This document shows positions 12,075 to 23,200 of a stretch of 64,000 bases of DNA, piece by piece; positions within the stretch are counted from its first letter, which is position 1; every line of letters starts with the position of its first letter. Source of the stretch: Helianthus annuus (Eukaryota > Streptophyta > Magnoliopsida > Asterales > Asteraceae); the NCBI RefSeq assembly GCF_002127325.2, contig NC_035433.2, positions 127,581,518 through 127,645,517 of the forward strand. The letters run 5' to 3'. The notes under the pieces are model-generated. The model did no database searches, had not been told where the DNA came from, and was given only the letters and a program-made list of their open reading frames with translations. The position numbers and the translations under genes are program-made.

Positions 12075-12712
12075 ATGTATAGAGGGAGCTCAATGACATC
12101 TCAGTCATCATCGGAAAACGATTCAACATGGGTTCAGCCGGGAGATTTGACCGGTCTAAAGGGTCAACTAGTGAAGCTTCTAGAAACTTCTGGCGTGCAT
12201 TTACCAATCGCGCGTCTTCCTTCCGAATACCAAAAAAAACTTCGGGAGACCCCTTTGTGTTTCCGAGTATGGCGCTATAAAGCTCGTAAATCTTTTGAAA
12301 AATTTTAGTGACGTGATCTTCGTCGAAGGGCAAGCGCAAAAGAAATTTGTATTACTCAAGAAATGCTCAACGGATGTTAATCATGCCGTAATTAAGCATG
12401 ATCGGAAAGGAAAAGGCGCACGTGAAGTATCGTCGGATGAATTCTCCGATGATGAAAAAGTAGTTCTTGAATAACAGAACGAAACGTTTAACCAATTCAG
12501 GTATGAATTGCAAGAAATACTAGTGAGTTGTTCTTGTAGAATCTTTTTTAGTTGTTCCGAGGCGATTTATCAGCAACGATATAAATGGCCACTTGTTTGA
12601 AAGAAATTCGGTGTTAACAATCTTGAGGAGTTGTTTGAAAAGATGAATGAAGTTGTAGTGTTGCATGAGGAACCAGTAACCAAAAAGAAGTTCCTGTTGG
12701 CTGCTGGTTTGT
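12075..12712 (+). pseudogene. Captured fragment with two LOTUS/OST-HTH domains (MARF1/limkain-b1-like), frameshifted
   Basis: The first part reads '...WVQPGDLTGLKGQLVKLLE...LPSEYQKK'. A shift near a run of A's (12230-12238) moves the reading to the next frame, which continues 'CVSEYGAIKLVNLLKNFSDV...QKKFVLLK'. Together these resemble one OST-HTH/LOTUS domain. After a stop near 12472 a second domain follows ('YELQEILVS...', 'KFGVNNLEELFEKMNEVVV', 'KKKFLLAAG'), with another stop near 12598. In plants, tandem LOTUS domains occur in NYN-nuclease proteins related to limkain-b1/MARF1, which bind RNA. Here only the domain pair is present, with breaks, inside a transposable element, so it is a transduplicated relic. 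Confidence 0.7.
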
Positions 12713-13231
12713 AAGGTTCAATGGACCACATTACGAACTCACGCGTTTGGGCTTGAATTGGTTATTGGTTTGATGAACAAAGGCTGCATGGTTTGTTTAA
12801 TGTACCTTGTGGTTATTGGAATCAAAGCAATGGTCTTTGTAAGCCGAAACAGCCGCGATGTGTCATGTAAAATGTTTCTGCTCCCACATGATCTTTTAGC
12901 TAATGTGGTTGTGTATCTTTTTAACACTTCATTGCATTGTCAAAGGCAAAAAAAAATCGCTACTAGTTTCTTTTCGGTCGATAACAAGGGCCCTGATGTG
13001 CGGTTTCCCTTGAATAAAGAAGGGTTGTAATTATCGCACCACGGGTGACCTGGGACATTAATTATATTGCTAATGATTTCTCTCTTAAGTTACTGCTTTT
13101 GAGCCTTTTGTTCTTTTAGGGTTGCATCTACAACTTTTTACCAGTAATTGGTTCGGTATCATTTATCGCATTACAGGTGACTTTTGTTCACTTGTACTTT
13201 CGAGACAGGGAAAGCGTTCACTTGTTTTGGT

Positions 13232-13539
13232 CCAATAAACATACATATTTTATGTGGCTGCAAGTTAAAAAGCTTTTACTTATTTAGTTTAGTATGCGTA
13301 TTTGTGCTATTGCTATAAAAGTTTTAATGTCAGTGTTTCAAGGGATTTTGTTATTCTTAAAATGGTCATAATTCGTCCTCCCCTTTTAATCAACACTTAT
13401 CATTTTGTTTGTGATTGACCACAAGTAAATGTGTGGGAAAGACTGATTATAATACGTATTACTTGATTAGTTGATAAAAGTTGATTCTACTCGTGCTATT
13501 TGATTTGTTTAGTTGAGACTTGATTGACCATATGTTTGT
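13232..13539 (+). repeat. 307-bp direct repeat, copy 2
   Basis: Second copy of 11708-12014, about 1.52 kb downstream in the same orientation. Sequence between the copies contains the LOTUS fragment. Sequence after it reads on into 'ctattcgtttgtcttacacatgtg'. Confidence 0.9.
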
Positions 13540-14094
13540 TCTATTCGTTTGTCTTACACATGTGTAATGTTCAATTAATGTCAGGATAGGCTAGTATACG
13601 CACTAGCTTGCGACGTTTGATACTGTGAGGAGGCGACAAGTGCTTAGGATGTTGTGGTGACGCGATTAAGAGGGAAAAAAACAGGACCGACTTTGAGATA
13701 CCATTGGTGTTCCCATGTTTTTACAACACCAACAACGAAAGTAAAAAAGAAGAAAACAAACAGTTTTAGTATTAACACTAGCAACAAATGTCACGTGGTG
13801 ACTTCCTTGAGTCAACTCTTTGTTACCAGTGTTCAAATTCAGATGGCCGTAAGGATGAAGATGAAGCCTAACAATACCACCAATCAAGCAACTAAACGCA
13901 GTGACGTATAAGTGGATTTGAATCTTGGTGTTCCTTTGATGAATAGGAGAAAAAACTATTTGTACACATCATTAATTCGATTTAGTTACTTCTTACATCT
14001 TTTGTTTGTTCTGTTGGTGGATTTCACATCCTTTTGTATTTTATATGTACAAGTTTGTTTAAATCGTGTCAATTAAAATCACATTTGTGCAGCT

Positions 14095-14395
14095 AATTTA
14101 CACATGTGTAATTTGTTAGTGTCACATATCTATGTATGTTTTACATAAGAGCAGTTGAATTACACATGTGTAAACAGTGCTCTATTACATATCTGTATTT
14201 ATTTTACACACGTGCAGCTCAATTACATGTTTAAAGTGTTCAGTGTTACATATTTGTGCTTGTTTTACATATGTGCAGGTTATTTACACATGTGTAAATT
14301 GTTCAGTGTCACATATAATGTATTTGCCATAGTTCACATGTGTAATACACATGTGCAATATTACACATATATACAATACTTTAAATACACACATA
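14095..14395. repeat. Scattered TTACACATGTGTAA palindromes
   Basis: Six or more copies or near-copies of the decamer ACACATGTGT (for example about 14099, 14160, 14286 and 14336), each usually preceded by TT and followed by AA, in a diverged ~65-bp tandem framework ('cagttgaattacac...', 'gcagctcaattaca...'). Confidence 0.8.
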
Positions 14396-15225
14396 GGTAA
14401 TATGGCATTATAAAGACCAACTTAAAATACAAAGTCTATAAATTTCAAAGCCAAAATTTATGTAAATATGAGCATTTCAAACACCGGATGTAAATTGTCA
14501 AACAAGATGATTTACACATTGTAACCAAGTTATAATCCTTGACATACGACAACCACGATTACATAAAAACAAAAGTCGTAACATTGATATACCCTAACCA
14601 CGGTAACATAGAAATAAGTCATAATCTATAATATCATCTAATCTTTTTTTGTCTTTCTCAAACTCCATTGCTTTCTTGATCACATCTTCTCGGTGAATAC
14701 TCTATTTCCAAAGTACAATCTCCGCGTCTTTCTCTGGGCTTATACATGATTTACACATGTGTAAGTTGTTTAATTATACGTATACAATATTAACTAAGAT
14801 GGTTTACACATGTGTATACATATTACTTACATATATTTAAACATTTTATTTATAATAAACTGACCTGCATGCACCCGAGTTCAACCACAAGATTCTATAG
14901 CTTCTCCCTACGACTCGTGAAAGCATTGGTTGTGGATTCAATCACATCGACTTTGAAAGAATCTGCATAAAAGGAAATTAAAGATCAAGGAGAGAGCAAT
15001 ATATTCGAAGGATCTAAAATCTGGAAACTTATTTTAATATAATATTAATTTCGCTTTGAGGATTCCGTTCAAATTCGTTGCCACAAATACAACCGTCTAC
15101 AAAATCAAACATACCAACAAACAAATTTATATTTCAAACCCAAAACTGGTGGATGGAACCGAATATATCTAAACTAGATTCAAAGGTATAAACATGATAT
15201 GGTTATTTTCTTTAACTGGTATAAT

Positions 15226-15655
15226 TAACACATGTGTAAACCTTCATACTTATGCTAATTTTTTTAACTATCATGATCTACACATGTGTAAATCTTTGAA
15301 ACTATGTTAATTTTTTTTAACTACAATGTTTTACACATGTGTAAACCTTCATATCTGTTCTTTTTTTTAACTATTATGATTTACACATGTGTAAACCTTC
15401 ATATCCAAGCTTATTCTTTAACTACAATGATTTACACATGTGTAAACCCTCGTCTATTCTTTTTTATGCTATTATGATTTACACATGTGTAAAACTTCAT
15501 ATCTATGCTGAGTTTTTTAAACTATTATGATTTACACATATGTAAACCTTAGTATCTAAGCTTATTTTTCTTACTATTATGATTTACACATGTGTAAACC
15601 TTCATATATGTTTATTTTTTTTAGAACTGTTGTGATTACACATGTGTAAACCTTT
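15226..15655. repeat. Tandem array, ~50-55 bp unit, centred on the TTACACATGTGTAAACC palindrome
   Basis: Nine consecutive units of the form 'aactattatgatttacacatgtgtaaacc ttcatat...' span this stretch. The palindromic core is the best conserved part (one unit has ACACATATGT), while the T-rich linker varies. Confidence 0.9.
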
Positions 15656-15870
15656 ATAAATTTGATGAAAAAAAAATTGATCTTCGAAATTACTCAATTG
15701 GTGAAAACTTACCAGATACCAATCATACATAATAACATGCATCTTTCAATCAATAACTTCTTTGTTTTCCACATTCATCTTCTCTAACACTATGTTTCAC
15801 ACTTGTATAAACCTACATACAGATGATTATTTTTATAGCTTGAGAGAATAGTTTATGTCCTTGAACAAGA

Positions 15871-15957
15871 CTAAATATCATGAAATAACATGCAATGTGA
15901 TTCCAACACCTTTACTAAATATCATGAAATAACATGCAATGTGATTCCAACACCTTT
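15871..15957. repeat. 43-bp tandem duplication in element A
   Basis: The unit starting 'ctaaatatcatgaaataac' and ending 'ccaacaccttt' occurs twice head to tail, at 15871 and 15914, and is nearly identical. Confidence 0.95.
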
Positions 15958-16094
15958 GTCAAAATCACATATTCCAACATGGCCCTATTGGCAGATCTTA
16001 CCAGTTCACCAGTTGTACTAACATACCATCAATAATGTGGATAAATTATAATATACACTTACAAGATATATGTGAATAAATTATAACATACACA

Positions 16095-16370
16095 TAAACT
16101 GTTCATCAAACACCCCATCTACAACTACTCAAACAAAAATAATCCAACAAAATCAACCCAATAAACACTTAGACCCGAAACCTTTATTTAAACACCTCAT
16201 ATGCAACTACTTAAAACATTAGTAATTCAATACAATCAATGCAATAGACACTTAGACCTATAATCAAACACCTCATATGCAACTACTCAAACAGATATAC
16301 CCAACAAAAATGAACCCATCACACACTTAGACATTTCATCAAACACTTTATGTGCAACTACTTAAACCCA
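16095..16370. repeat. Diverged ~85-bp tandem repeats in element A
   Basis: Four diverged copies of a unit with 'atcaaacacctcatatgcaa' followed by 'ctactcaaac' and 'acacttagac' follow one another. Confidence 0.75.
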
Positions 16371-16893
16371 ACTATCACTCTTACATCCTCACATAACTCT
16401 CAAATTCCAACAAGATCCAAACCAACATCCATCAAACAAAACAAAAGAACACCAATATACCCTTGATTAACAAGTATCAATTGCCTTACAGATTAAAAGA
16501 TGAACACATGGAAAATAAACAATTGCAAACACAAAGAACAATAAGAGAATCAGAAATCCGTTGCAGATATACACCTTACGTATTGTATCAACGTCGACTT
16601 TTGGTTTAGTGATCTCCTGCATCAGCCTTGTATCTCGCGTCAGAACTTAATTGCAGAGAATTGGGTTTGTGATTTCATGAGGATGAAGGTAATTTGATGG
16701 GGCTGATGGGTTGTACGATGGTAATGGGTTTTTTTTAAATGTATTTTTACGATAATGCCCTTTTTAGTCTTTTATTTTATGGTTCCCTTCTTATTTAAGC
16801 CCCCTCTAATCTTAGCCCTTGATTGAGGATGATCTATGGAGTAAAAGTGTTCCTAGTGTTCTCACAAAATTCTATGTTCTCAAGATAACCCTC

Positions 16894-16896
<3 letters not shown>

Positions 16897-16986
<90 letters not shown>
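16897..16986. repeat. (TA)n microsatellite between elements A and B
   Basis: About 45 TA dinucleotides with no interruption. It is shared as right flank of A and left flank of B. Confidence 0.95.
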
Positions 16987-16988
<2 letters not shown>

Positions 16989-18812
16989 ATTAGGTTCAAA
17001 CGTGAACAATTTCTCCAGCGTGAACTGCGTGAACTGATTTGGACCATTGATTATTAGGATCTTGATATTTTGAATGGGTGGCATGATTGTAATTATTAGG
17101 TTTTTTGATACTATTTAATTAAGCTAATAAGGGTAAATATGTAATCTCCATATCATATTGAACAACCTCCCATTTATATCTACTTTTACGTTTCAAAATC
17201 CCACAAATATCTCTCTCTCACATATCAAAGCCAACATCAAAGAAAATCCCACACCACACAGATCCGTCGCCCGAACTGCATCGCCGACATCAACGGGAAA
17301 AGTGGAGATCGAAGGTCGCCGGAACTGCAAAGCCACACAGATCGTCACCCAGATCGCTCTGCCCGCATCTCTTATCTCGCCGCTGATTAACAAGGCGGCG
17401 TTGAAGAAGTGAGACGGCAAAGATCGACGACATCGATCGGAGGTAATTGTTATACTAACTCGTCCCTTCTACCCGATTAAAAACACCTTTATTTATTGTT
17501 CATTACTCGGCCCAATCAAGAATGATTAAATGTCTGATAGTCAAACTTTGAATGAGTTGATATGATCGGTCCAATTAGATTTGAGTGTAATTAATATTGT
17601 CGGCTTAGTGGTTTTAGAAATTCAAAGAGTATCAAATCACATGTTAAAGTGGCTCAATAGTCAAATGGTTTGTCAGGCCCATGTGCATCAATATTTGATA
17701 GTCAAACTTTGAATGAGTTGATATGATCGGTCCAATTAGATTTGAGTGTAACCCTAAGATAGTAGCATGGTCTGAATCAGTTGCAGAGATTCTTGATTTA
17801 GATCCTAAATGTTGGGTTCTATTTTAATGTTTTAGTTAATTTATTTATTAGTTAATATTTAATTTTAATGATTATTGGTACAATGTTTAATGCAATGTAC
17901 ACATGTGTATTCTGATTTTTGCTCTGTTTTAATGCGATGTACACATGTGTATTCTGATTTTGCTCTGGTGTTAAAGCGATGTACACATGTGTATTCTGAT
18001 TTTAACGCGATGTACACATGTGTATAGCGTCTGTTTTTGTGATATCTCAGAATTTTTTGTGTATTGAATGTGTAAGGTTTGTTGATGTACACTTGTGAAT
18101 TATGCAAAATATTAGTTGATGAGTTTTTTTTTGTGCTATTATAGGAGATTTCGTAACGAGAAAAGTGGAGATGGAAGGTCGATAAGGATGATTCACATAT
18201 GTTTGTCTGCTTGGTCGATAAGGATGATTCAGCATACAACGTGGCGAATAATTGTAAAAGATTATGTTTTCTGTTTTTTTCCGATTATGTTGGGTTTATT
18301 GTTTATACGAAACTGGAACTTGTAATTATATGTTTTTTTTGTTTGGTTTGGAAAACATTATGCAACTTGTAATTTGTTAAATATAAAATAGTTTTACATG
18401 TATTGTTTCTATGTATGTATTATGTAGCCAATTACACATATGTACGATGCTGAGTACACATGTGTACCGTTCTATTTATATCCAAGTACACATGTGTATA
18501 CCGTTGAAATATGAAGGTTACGTGGATCTTAAAAATCAAAATTTGAATTCTGGTGATGAAATCTGAAATAAAAATTAAAATTGAAATATGGTGATTTGTT
18601 GTTTGTTTTGATAATTATATTATTAATAAATAAAACATAATGTGGATAATGAATTTAAAATAGGAAAGAGGTAACTTAATTCAATTATTAAAATAATGAT
18701 TTAAATCTAATTTTTTATATAATTACAATCCTACCCTTAACAACTTAAAAGGAAATCAAGGGTCAAGATCTGTTCACGCAGTTCACTCTTGGGAGGTTGT
18801 TCACGCTGGAAC

Positions 18813-18819
<7 letters not shown>
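16987..18819. mobile_element. Element B: non-autonomous (TA)n-flanked element, ~1.8 kb
   Basis: The left end GGATTAGGTTCAAACGTGAA and the right end, reversed, GGGTAGGGTTCCAGCGTGAA are followed on both sides by AACTGCGTGAAC, giving about 60 bp of imperfect terminal inverted repeats. Inside there is a GC-rich patch (17258-17440) that looks like a captured 5' exon or UTR, a 58-bp direct repeat (about 17532 and 17693) and four copies of a GTACACATGTGTAT unit (17888-18026), with more at 18455 and 18485. No transposase is present. Confidence 0.7.
17888..18026. repeat. Tandem array with GTACACATGTGTAT palindrome
   Basis: Four units of about 30-44 bp: 'gcgatgtacacatgtgta' then 'ttctgattttgctctg'. 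They share the ACACATGTGT core with the arrays of element A. Confidence 0.9.

Positions 18820-18897
<78 letters not shown>
18820..18897. repeat. (TA)n microsatellite between elements B and C
   Basis: About 39 TA dinucleotides. It separates the ...CCCTACCC end of B from the GGGAGCCG start of C. Confidence 0.95.
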
Positions 18898-18900
<3 letters not shown>

Positions 18901-21264
18901 AGCCGCTAAAATGAAAACCACCCCCAGTTGTAAGAACCATGAGAACCACTCTCGACCAATCATATTCTGCCAACCAAAAGGGTAGTTTAGTCATTTACCC
19001 CAAGTGTCGAATCTCTCACCATCTCTCTTCATTAATTGTATCAGACTATTATAATTAATCTCTCACTCTCTCTCTCTCTTCATATCCATTCATTTTCATC
19101 TCTTCCATGGAGAGACACCTGCAACCTAAAAATAATCAAACCCATTTTAAGTCCCTAAAATTCAAATCATCTTCATTTAACCAACATAAAACCCAAAAAT
19201 AACCCCCCCATCCGCACTCCCCTTCCTCCCCCTCGTCCGATCAAGCTCCTCCGGTGACCGAAGCTCCGGCCCTTCCTTCCACTCGTCCGATCAAGCTCCT
19301 CTGTGGTGGCCGATGGCTGCTGCCGTTAACATTACACCACCGTCATCTTCGTAATTGATTCCTAGGAGAGCACCACCTCCGCCGCCGTACACGGCGGTGC
19401 TGTCGCCGGAAAATACAGCAGCAACGAAGAACAGCAGCAGCAACCCCGGTTGATGTGTCGATGGCGGTGGTGGCGGTGTGTCGACGGCGGTGGTGGCGGC
19501 GAATGATGGGGTGAAGGAGGTGGGTGAATCTGGTGCTTTTTGATTCTGTTGATTCCGTTGAATCTGGGTTTGAATCTTGTGGTTTTGACTTTCTTGATTG
19601 ATTGTTGGTAAGTGTTTTTGTTGGGTTTGAATCTGTTTGAATATGTTGTTGGGTTTGAATCTGGTTTTTGTTGGGTTTAAATCTTGTGGTTTGAATCTGG
19701 TGCTTTTTTGATGAACTTTGATTTTTGATATGTGGGTTTTGATGCACTTTGTGGTGATTTTGCTTTTTCTAGTGATTTTTTTTTTTACAAAACAGATCTC
19801 TAGTGATATGTGGGTTTGATGAACTTTGATTTGAAGTTTGATTTTTTATGAACTTTGATTTTTGATATGTGGGTTTGATCTGTTTTGTGGAAATTTTTGA
19901 TATATGGGTTTGATCTGTTTTGATATGGTCGATTGGGGCGGCGATGATGCAAAAAAAAAAAAAAAAAAAAAAAAACGCAGATTTTGATGACGACGGCGCG
20001 GCAAGGACGGCGGATGGTAGGTTTTTTAAACCTGCAACCCCACTTTTGCAGCCTTTTGATTATCGAATAATCTGAGCCAAACCCCGTTTTTTTTCGAGAT
20101 ACACTTTGTTTTGATGTTGTTGGTTTTTTATTTCCCCCCCCCCCTAGTCGAGGATGATAACAATATATCTGAGACACTTCACCGAGTTTGCGATTTTCTG
20201 GGTGCGTTCGTTTTTGCGTAAAAAAGTTTTTGTAAAAAAAAATTAAACCGTAAAATTTTTGACGTAAACCGTAAACTTTTTAACGTAAAACGTAAAAACG
20301 TAAAACGTAAAACGTAAAAACTTTTAGGTAAAACGTAAAAACGTAAATTTTTTTACTAAAACGGAAAAAACGTTAACGTAAAAAACCTGAATTTAAAAAT
20401 GTTAACGGAAAAAACCGACGTGTAAAAACGTAAAAAACGTTAACGTAAAAAACCGGCGCGTAAAACGTTAAACGTAAAAAGTTTTTCGTAAAACGTAAAA
20501 AGTTTTTCGTAAAACGTAAAACGTAAAAAGTTTTACGTAAAACATAAAAAGTTTTACGTAAAACGTAAAAAGTAAAAAGTTTAACGTAATACGTAAAAAG
20601 TTTAACGTAAAGCGTATAAAGTTTAACGTAAAACGTAAAAAGTTTAAAAAGTTTAACGTAAAACGTAAACTTTTTAACGTAAAACATAAAACGTAAACCT
20701 TTTTCTACGTAAGTTGTAAAACGTAAAAAACCGTGTGATAAAACGGCGCCTAAACAAGGGGCGTGAATGTGGCGCATAAAAACGCCGCGAAAAAAAAAGG
20801 GATGTAAAAAACACCGCGTTAAAACGGGACGTAAAAAAACGGCGCGTTAAAAAAACGACGCTTGAAAAAGTCGAGCGTAAAAAACGGCGTGAAAAAACGA
20901 TCCATTAAAAAACGATGCGTAAAAACGGCGTGAAAAAAAAAATTGTCTTTGTTAAAAAAAATTTGAATTTAAAAATGTTTTTAATAAAAAAATCTTTTTA
21001 AAAAATAAAAAGTAATATAATAAAACTAAAAAGTAATATAATAAAACAAAAAAGTAATAAAAAAATAATAAAGACAAAAAGACAAAAAAAAGTTATTTTA
21101 CTAAACTACCCTTTTGGATTAAAATATTAAATACATAATAAGAAAAAAATTATTTAATATTAATTTTTGTTACTTTTAATCTCATCCATCTTGTTGATCT
21201 AAAGGCTAGAAAGTGGTTCCCATGGTTCTTACAACTAGAGGTGGTTTTCATTTTAGCGATCCCC
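18898..21264. mobile_element. Element C: non-autonomous (TA)n-flanked element, ~2.4 kb
   Basis: Left end GGGAGCCGCTAAAATGAAAA; the right end reversed is GGGGATCGCTAAAATGAAAA. Both continue with ACCACC, then AGTTGTAAGAACCATG, then GAACCACT. These are the best-matched terminal inverted repeats of the group (about 60 bp). The left flank is (TA)n and a shorter TA tract follows on the right (21265-21277). Inside are a CT-rich, GC-rich stretch like a captured 5' leader/first exon (19010-19510), 'gggtttgaatctg' repeats (19545-19920) and a long ACGTAAAA array. No transposase gene is visible. Confidence 0.75.
20218..20740. repeat. Degenerate ACGTAAAA array in element C
   Basis: Dozens of 'acgtaaaa' or 'aacgtaaa' words with 'aagttt' linkers. 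The unit is 8-18 bp and irregular. Long minus-strand ORFs across it are low-complexity by-products of the repeat. Confidence 0.9.
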
Positions 21265-21295
21265 TATATATATATATGATATATTTGATATGAGT

Positions 21296-21802
21296 GGAGA
21301 GTTCAACTGAGAAGAAATTTTTTGTAAGAAGAAAAAAGAAGAAGTTTCAAACAATAACAATGCTACATTTTACTTCATTTAATGTTTGCACTTAATTTTA
21401 TATTAAGGGTATATTTGTAAACTTACATAGATCATTAATTTGTAGTCTTCCTCTTTAATAGCTAATTACATTAAATTTGTAACTTATTTTTCAAAATATA
21501 TATTTTTTCAAAAAAAAAAAATTAGAGTGTAGGACAAATTACTAGATGTGTAGGATAAATTACGAGTTGTGTAGGATAAATTTAAATATGTGTAGGATAA
21601 ATTTCGAAATGTGTAGGATAACTTTTTATGTGTGTAGGCAAAAAAAAAAAAAATTAGCGTAAAGAATTATAATCTTTATGAGTAATTAATTACTTAAAGA
21701 TAGTAATAAATGAGATGAATGAAAAACTACTTAACATTTTATAATTGTACCCTTTATTCTTTTTCTTCTCAATTAAATTTTCTTCTCAAATGAACCTCCC
21801 CT
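21296..21802. mobile_element. Element D: short element of the same plan, ~0.5 kb
   Basis: Left terminus GGAGAGTTCAACTGAGAAGA; right terminus reversed GGGGAGGTTCATTTGAGAAG. Both continue with a second AGAAGAAAAA word. It lies just after a short TA tract and is followed by 'tgatgtcatatataat'. An internal array of six 'tgtgtaggataaatt' units (about 21525-21640) takes the place of the palindrome arrays of A and B. The ends match less well than in A-C. Confidence 0.55.
21525..21640. repeat. Array of TGTGTAGGATAAATT units
   Basis: Six head-to-tail copies, about 22-25 bp each, of 'tgtgtaggataaatt' with variable linkers. Confidence 0.9.
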
Positions 21803-23008
21803 GATGTCATATATAATATTAGAATCTTCAAATAGCCACTCATCTTGCTACACCATATAATATTAATTTAATAATAGAATAAATGCTTATAGTTGACACT
21901 AATAAATAAATACAACAAAGTTGTACCAAATTCTTTCTGATTAGAATAGTAAATATATCAACCAAAATTTTTACAGAAATCAATGCTTTTGTTAGCATCG
22001 TTTTGATTTGTTCAAACTAATTAAATAACATCTCAATGATTGAAATCTTCAATATTGATCCAAAAGATTTGTTTTATGATATTCAAAAATTTCTTTTCAA
22101 TATTTTTAGGGTAATATGTATTATGGATTTTGGATGCTTGAAATTGAAAATGTAAATTAATCATCCAAATATTTAATACGAATAAGTAATACAAGATTAA
22201 TAATTAATAAACCTCATGAATGAAAATAAAACTTACCTGTAGGATAGTCACGCCGACTAATAATTTTTTTGAGAACTTTGATTTTTGATGACGACCTGGA
22301 TGTGAATTACCAGAATTCCGTGTTTAGAGTCTTGTGCTGATAACGTGTTATGTAATAACTAGAACTTATTAGCAATGTATAGAAAAAAATGGGAGAATGA
22401 GAGATGGATTTCTTATTGATTGATTTCAACAACATATACAAATGCCATTATATATAGACAGACCCTTACATTAATACAATAGTAACTAAAAAGATAGAAG
22501 TTATAGATGTGGATAGTCACTACATAATGGATATACGCTAAAAAGATAAGAGTTATAGATGTAGATATTCACTACATAATGGATACATTAATAACAAATT
22601 TATATTTTTTTCATTAGTACACTTTTGTTTCACAAAAAATGCACTTAATAAGATTAGTAATGAAATTATATCAACAATAAAAAAAAGTGAAATAAGAAAC
22701 TCATACCCTCTCCAACATTTGAATCACTATACTTGCACTTGCTAAAAAATATTTACTAATTTCAACGATTTAAATTTGAATTTTTCACTATCTATTCATC
22801 GACAACAAAACACACCGAATGTTTCCATCGACGCATAGATTAAATCCTAACAAAAATTTCTTTCTACTTAATTTTATCGTCAGATGGATCAATGAATGTT
22901 AGACGGATATCCAAAAATTGATATGTTACATTAAAATTTACAGAAAAAGAAAAAAAAAACAAATGAAAAGAAAAAATCAGATATGTAGACCATCTATTTA
23001 TTGCAATC
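21803..23008. other. AT-rich intergenic DNA with a possible degraded Copia LTR
   Basis: No gene is supported. Around 22330-22350 the minus strand reads CATAACACGTTATCAGCACAAG. This resembles an LTR end followed by a primer-binding site of the TTATCAGCAC type, and TGTTATGTAATAAC at 22348 could be the LTR terminus. A 55-bp imperfect tandem repeat lies at about 22490-22605 ('gttatagatgtgg...cactacataatgg'). No partner LTR or coding region is present. Confidence 0.35.
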
Positions 23009-23017
23009 ACGTTAATA

Positions 23018-23191
23018 GGGAAAATTTCCAAAATGACTGATGTTGATCAAGAAATTACCATAGACAAAAGCGCCGGCTAAGTCAATTTAGTTGGTTGTTT
23101 ATCGACAAAACCGTCGGATAAAGTGGCTTAGCCGACGCTTTTGTATTTTTTGATAAAAATGTTTGATCAATGATATTTTAGTAATTTTCCC
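23018..23191. mobile_element. Mutator-type MITE (174 bp) with 9-bp target duplication
   Basis: Ends are GGGAAAATTTCCAAAAT and, reversed, GGGAAAATTACTAAAAT, both followed after a gap by TTGATCA. It is flanked by ACGTTAATA on each side (23009-23017 and 23192-23200). A 9-bp duplication is the Mutator signature. The middle carries an inverted 'cgccggctaag...cttagccgacg' pair, so the whole can fold on itself. Confidence 0.9.
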
Positions 23192-23200
23192 ACGTTAATA

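Larger units (their letters stand above)
11006..16896. mobile_element. Element A: non-autonomous (TA)n-flanked element, ~5.9 kb, with captured gene fragment
   Basis: The left end starts GGGAAGAGTTTAAATGAGAA and the right end, read in reverse, starts GGGGAGGGTTATCTTGAGAA. Both then contain 'TTTTGTGAGAACACT', so about 50 bp of imperfect terminal inverted repeat closes the unit. Both sides abut long (TA)n tracts. No transposase is visible. Inside are a 307-bp direct repeat flanking a LOTUS-domain gene fragment, many TTACACATGTGTAA palindromes and two further tandem arrays. The plan recalls the rice Micron elements, which are known to sit in (TA)n tracts. The superfamily is not determined because the TA tracts hide any target duplication. 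Confidence 0.7.

Noticed and set aside
15226..15655. CRISPR array
   Set aside because: Repeats are palindrome-centred tandem units with diverged linkers in a plant transposable element, with no cas genes.
10940..18897. Long Tyr/Ile ORFs over TA tracts
   Set aside because: They are translations of (TA)n microsatellites with no other content.
20373..20777. 134-codon minus-strand ORF over the ACGTAAAA array
   Set aside because: Low-complexity by-product of the repeat.
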